NCBI GenBank assembly: GCA_021613335.1
Contig: JAJTWR010000251.1
Coordinates: 3,121,001-3,185,000, forward strand
Direction: 5' to 3'
Origin: Whitmania pigra
Lineage: Eukaryota; Annelida; Clitellata; Hirudinida; Haemopidae
DNA length: 64,000 nucleotides
Below are positions 61,201 through 64,000 of this stretch, piece by piece; the first letter of the stretch is position 1, and each line of letters starts with the position of its first letter. The notes under the pieces were generated by a model. It made no database searches. It was not told where the DNA came from and saw nothing but the letters and a program-made list of their open reading frames with translations. The position numbers and the translations under genes are program-made.

Positions 61201-61945
61201 AGTTATTGAACCAGTCGCACTATTATTGATGCTGTCCAGAATTAAATGGACAGTGACTTGAACAATCAACAACAACACAGCTAGAAACTGTCAATAAATT
61301 CTGATTTAACTAAAGACTATCACAACTATCTACACTGTATAAAGTACATTATTAATAAGTTACAATAAGCAATTGCTATTGAGATGTAATCCATCTACAA
61401 AGAAATATGCCAAGCATCAGGGCTCCACATGTTCAATATCCACAAGAATTTCAAATTCATAGGATTTTATTTGCAAACCAACAACTACTAAAACTCAAAG
61501 CATTTCTCAAACATGGCTCAAAAACATTGTCAACATTTCACATTTTAAGGTCTTCCATTCAATACAAACTTCCTCAGAAACAACATCACATACGAACTAA
61601 ACAAAAAGTGACATAACATCACAAGCTACACAAAAGTAGAAGTCAATCATTCAGTCAAGAGACTCCACAAACCTGATAGCCACAAGTGCATGGATAGAAA
61701 CTTAAATCATCAACATCGAAGGCCTCCATGCACAGAGGACACTGCCAATCAAATAGTCAAAGAGATTTGTATTTCAATGTAGACATAATGTAATTTAAAG
61801 TTATTAGCTATAAATAAATTTGAACATTAATCCTACATTTAATATCCTAATTATTAACATTAATGATAGCATAATAACTACTCATAAATATGCTTCAATG
61901 ATTTTCAAAGTTGTGAACCTCTGGTTCTTCTTGGGCTGTAGACAT
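54344..61945 (-). CDS. CNOT4: CNOT4 homologue: RING E3 ligase and RNA-binding subunit associated with CCR4-NOT (16 exons)
   Basis: CNOT4 (yeast Not4) is an E3 ubiquitin ligase linked to mRNA deadenylation and ribosome quality control. Minus-strand coding exons: 61919-61945, 61673-61741, 60922-60987, 60682-60728, 58999-59088, 58413-58560, 58054-58218, 57882-57949, 57494-57571, 56879-57204, 56655-56720, 55903-56136, 55455-55546, 54965-55166, 54600-54725, 54344-54558. They total 2019 nt, 672 aa, with every phase consistent. The C4C4 RING starts CPLCMEAFDVDDLSFYPCTC and ends CPACRK. A basic coiled coil precedes the RRM (VVQKNLVFVVGLSQRLADSD, YFGKFGKIHKVVI). The zinc finger CSHFLKGTQCNKSDCMYLH follows. 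The C-terminal half is low complexity (polyglutamine) with the conserved GFDPWELSSKGLADMIEKER. Start MSTAQEEPE is a 9-codon first exon. Confidence 0.96.
54758..54790. repeat. (ATC)n microsatellite in a CNOT4 intron
   Basis: About ten consecutive ATC units between exons 14 and 15. Confidence 0.9.
55237..55268. repeat. (AAT)n microsatellite in a CNOT4 intron
   Basis: About ten AAT units between exons 13 and 14. Confidence 0.9.
56143..56262 (-). mobile_element. SINE copy in CNOT4 intron 11, minus orientation
   Basis: On the minus strand it reads GGTTATCCAAATGGGTTTCA (A-box region), TGTTCGAAACCCAGCCTTGG (B-box), GGGGGCGCTATATAATTGG and CCCCTGACGCTTATGGCGCT, matching the SINE at 18356. It shares the gene's orientation, which lies on the same strand. 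Confidence 0.85.
59532..60008. other. Coding-like but unrecognised tract in CNOT4 intron 4
   Basis: The minus strand has a 158-codon open frame, and the plus strand in broken frames reads GTRWKSYSLCFEIAIEIPTC and CKPDNLYICTDDETRKIVVH. GC content is higher than the rest of the intron. It may be a decayed transposon or processed insertion, but no diagnostic motif lets me name it. Confidence 0.25.
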
Positions 61946-63496
61946 GTTAGTACTGGCTTCTTATTTACTTTGACTCTGAAACATCAAATGATCAAAAGAT
62001 AAGCAGACCTGGCTTAACAGTGACTTCAATGACTATCAAATTTAGAAACTTTTGCAACCATTAACTAGTTTGTTTATAGAATCTTGAAATAAAAAACATC
62101 AAGGTGATTATTTCTGAAGAATGCCAAATTCCTAAACAAGCTTAGGGCAGCTGTATGATACTCTAAAATTAATTTAGTCTAAAACAACAGAGACAAATAT
62201 TAGGCTAAAGTTTAATTATATGAAAATTCCAGGTAAACAGCAAGATCATTGTTTGAGAATACTTTCTGCAATATCTGGTTGACTAACAATCCTCAAATTA
62301 CTAATTAACATTAAGCAGTATTTTCTGATATAAATAATGTTTACACGTCGTATGTCACCCAAACTGTTGTAAGTTATAAATGTGCATATATCAATTCACA
62401 CAAGAAAACTTATTCTGCTGGGTGCTTTTGTTTTCTTTACAATTGTACGTTCTACCTGGATGCTTATCGTCGAAAAATTCGTAACGTTAAAATGAACGAT
62501 AAACATTCGATTTGAAACTTCAGAAGAGATAAATACGAACGAAAGACATCAACATATAGCCAGGAAAAGATAACGATCCGTACAAGGATAATTCCGTAAG
62601 ACTGCCAGCAAAAATGGCTCGTCGAATAAACTTTTAAAATGTCGTGGAAATATGACGCCCATTTACAAACCTAAACACTTCTTTTAAAACTTATCAGGTC
62701 TAGGAAAGTCCTAGTATCCCCCTTCTTCGTATAAAAATTTGTGAGACCGGAAATGACAATCACCAACAAATAGATGGCGCTTAATAAGTATCTCTAAACA
62801 GTTTAAATTTAATCTCAATTGCTCAGCAGTTTATGCTGCCGTAATTCAATCCTTATAAGTTTAAGTGGAATAATTTAATAATCGATGGTTCCCGAATAAT
62901 TTGACGTTCTTTGTTTTCTAAGCAATTGCTAACGTATCAATTTGTTAAAGCTACCTGCTGAAAAACAAAGTAGTGTGAGCAGCTGCTTCCAGAAGCCGAA
63001 CAAAAGTTAATTACTAATCTGCTTCAACAAAACAATATTTATTAAATTTTTCCAACACCAAGGTATCGTAAAGTTTCGCCGCGAAATAACTGAACTGTTT
63101 AACATGACTTCAAACGTTAAAAATAACTTCTGCGACAAACATGAAACGATTAGAAATAAAAAAAAGTTTTAAACGATTCAGACAAAATTGTGATGCGGTT
63201 GGCACTTTTCACATCTTTGATTCTGGTTTATGGTTCGATAGTCGTGTGATGGGTATAACCCGCAGTCCCGTAAAAACAACATTTTCGTATGGCCCCGCCA
63301 AAGTGTTCTAAATCCGCCCTTGACCACATAGTAAGACGTTAAAATCTCAAGCATGTAATTTAATTGAGTAAACGACTAAGTTAACATATAAGAATGATTT
63401 TGATACATTTATATACCTTCGGCTTACAATATTTTTTTGCTTGTTTTTTTGTGTGCATTGTATCCAGAGAATAGGTCGCCCGTGCTGGTAATCAGT
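61946..63496. other. Upstream region of CNOT4, no further gene recognised
   Basis: It should contain the CNOT4 promoter and 5' UTR. No TATA box or clear start is identifiable. Short ORFs lack recognisable content. Confidence 0.4.
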
Positions 63497-63755
63497 GGCA
63501 AGGAGGTGCGATTGGGGGCGGCATTTTGAGGGGATACGTAAAAAATAAAAAATAGAAAAAACGGTCATGCCCTCTCCCCAATGTTTTACTGTGTCCATTG
63601 AAGAGTCAGATTTCAGCAAGTTCATGATCTTATAAACAAATAAGCCTTTCTCCCACCGCCAAATCCGCTCGGTGATAATTATGATTGGCGTAGTTGGTGA
63701 AGACATAGGGAAAAAAGAGTTCTTTGCCGAAAGTAAAAGATTGAAGTATTTTGGG
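63497..63755. repeat. Interspersed repeat, copy 2
   Basis: It parallels 25110-25360 (GGGGGCGGCATTTTGAGGGG, TTGAAGAGTCAGATTTCA, AAGTTCATGATCTTATAAA). Similarity stops shortly before the LTR at 63782. Confidence 0.7.
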
Positions 63756-63781
63756 TTACCTTTCTTCTTTTGAGCCTGTAC

Positions 63782-64000
63782 TGACTGCACATCCCTACTA
63801 AAGATGTTTTGTTTTTGATTTCCGAGTTTTACCGCGTTGTTGCTTGTCATCGTCGTCAATCCGTTTATGAATGATACCGATTGTACGTTTGATTAAAGTC
63901 AAGTGTTAACCTGGTTCATTACTTCATTGGTGACCCCAACTCTGAACACAAACTCAAAAATGGAAGCACAATTTGCTCTCCAACATCACGGTGAGCTCAA
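63782..64000 (+). mobile_element. 5' end of a second family A LTR retrotransposon, cut by the window edge
   Basis: The LTR spans 63782-63926 (TGACTGCACATCCCTACTAA to CTTCA), followed by the primer-binding-type TTGGTGACCCCAACTCTGAA. The gag start MEAQFAL is at 63960. A 2-bp deletion relative to the copy at 7465 shifts the gag frame after seven codons. About 75 bp present in the leader of the first copy are absent here. Confidence 0.8.

Noticed and set aside
63347..63859. 170-codon minus-strand ORF at the window end
   Set aside because: It runs antisense through a repeat and the LTR of the family A element and shows no domain.

Overview
The window looks like AT-rich nuclear DNA from an invertebrate animal. 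It has long introns bounded by GT-AG sites, metazoan housekeeping genes, tRNA-derived SINEs, and APE-type non-LTR, Ty3-like LTR and hAT transposons. A lophotrochozoan such as an annelid fits, but that is inference from general character only. I saw no bacterial operons, rRNA, genuine tRNA gene or CRISPR array.

Region by region: 1-25 kb is a transposon graveyard. It holds the 3' end of a non-LTR element (1-330), a nearly full-length ORF1/ORF2 non-LTR element (about 1.1-5.3 kb) broken by a frameshift, a stop codon and a 203-bp MITE, a decayed multi-exon gene of unknown family (5.46-6.63 kb), an LTR element in which gag is fused straight to integrase (7.2-8.85 kb), a 225-bp hAT MITE with perfect 8-bp target duplications (9.2-9.4 kb), a decayed LTR element with both LTRs (9.58-12.8 kb), GC-rich tandem repeats (12.8-13.6 kb), three further non-LTR fragments (14.6-19.05 kb), a SINE (18.4 kb) and a young complete Ty3-like element (20.2-24.7 kb).

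26-62 kb carries the host genes. I could reconstruct three to full length, with every intron phase consistent: RER1 (minus, 6 exons, 187 aa), a PACSIN/syndapin gene (plus, 9 exons, 453 aa, first intron GC-AG) and CNOT4 (minus, 16 exons, 672 aa). Between PACSIN and CNOT4 lies a cluster of hAT transposons (40.4-46.1 kb), some nested.

At 46.8-52.7 kb there is a candidate undescribed gene that simple ORF scanning misses. A consensus TATA box is followed by a short non-coding exon with a perfect splice donor, a signal-peptide exon, a 72-residue cysteine-containing helical exon, an exon with a DRDKR cleavage-like site followed by a short peptide, and a last exon opening with GKRKR. The phases join into a 144-residue prohormone-like precursor. 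The window ends inside a second copy of the 7.2-kb LTR family.

RER1 (Golgi-to-ER retrieval), PACSIN (membrane bending and endocytosis) and CNOT4 (ubiquitin ligase and mRNA decay) are independent housekeeping genes and not a functional cluster. The candidate prohormone is the most interesting unexplained signal.
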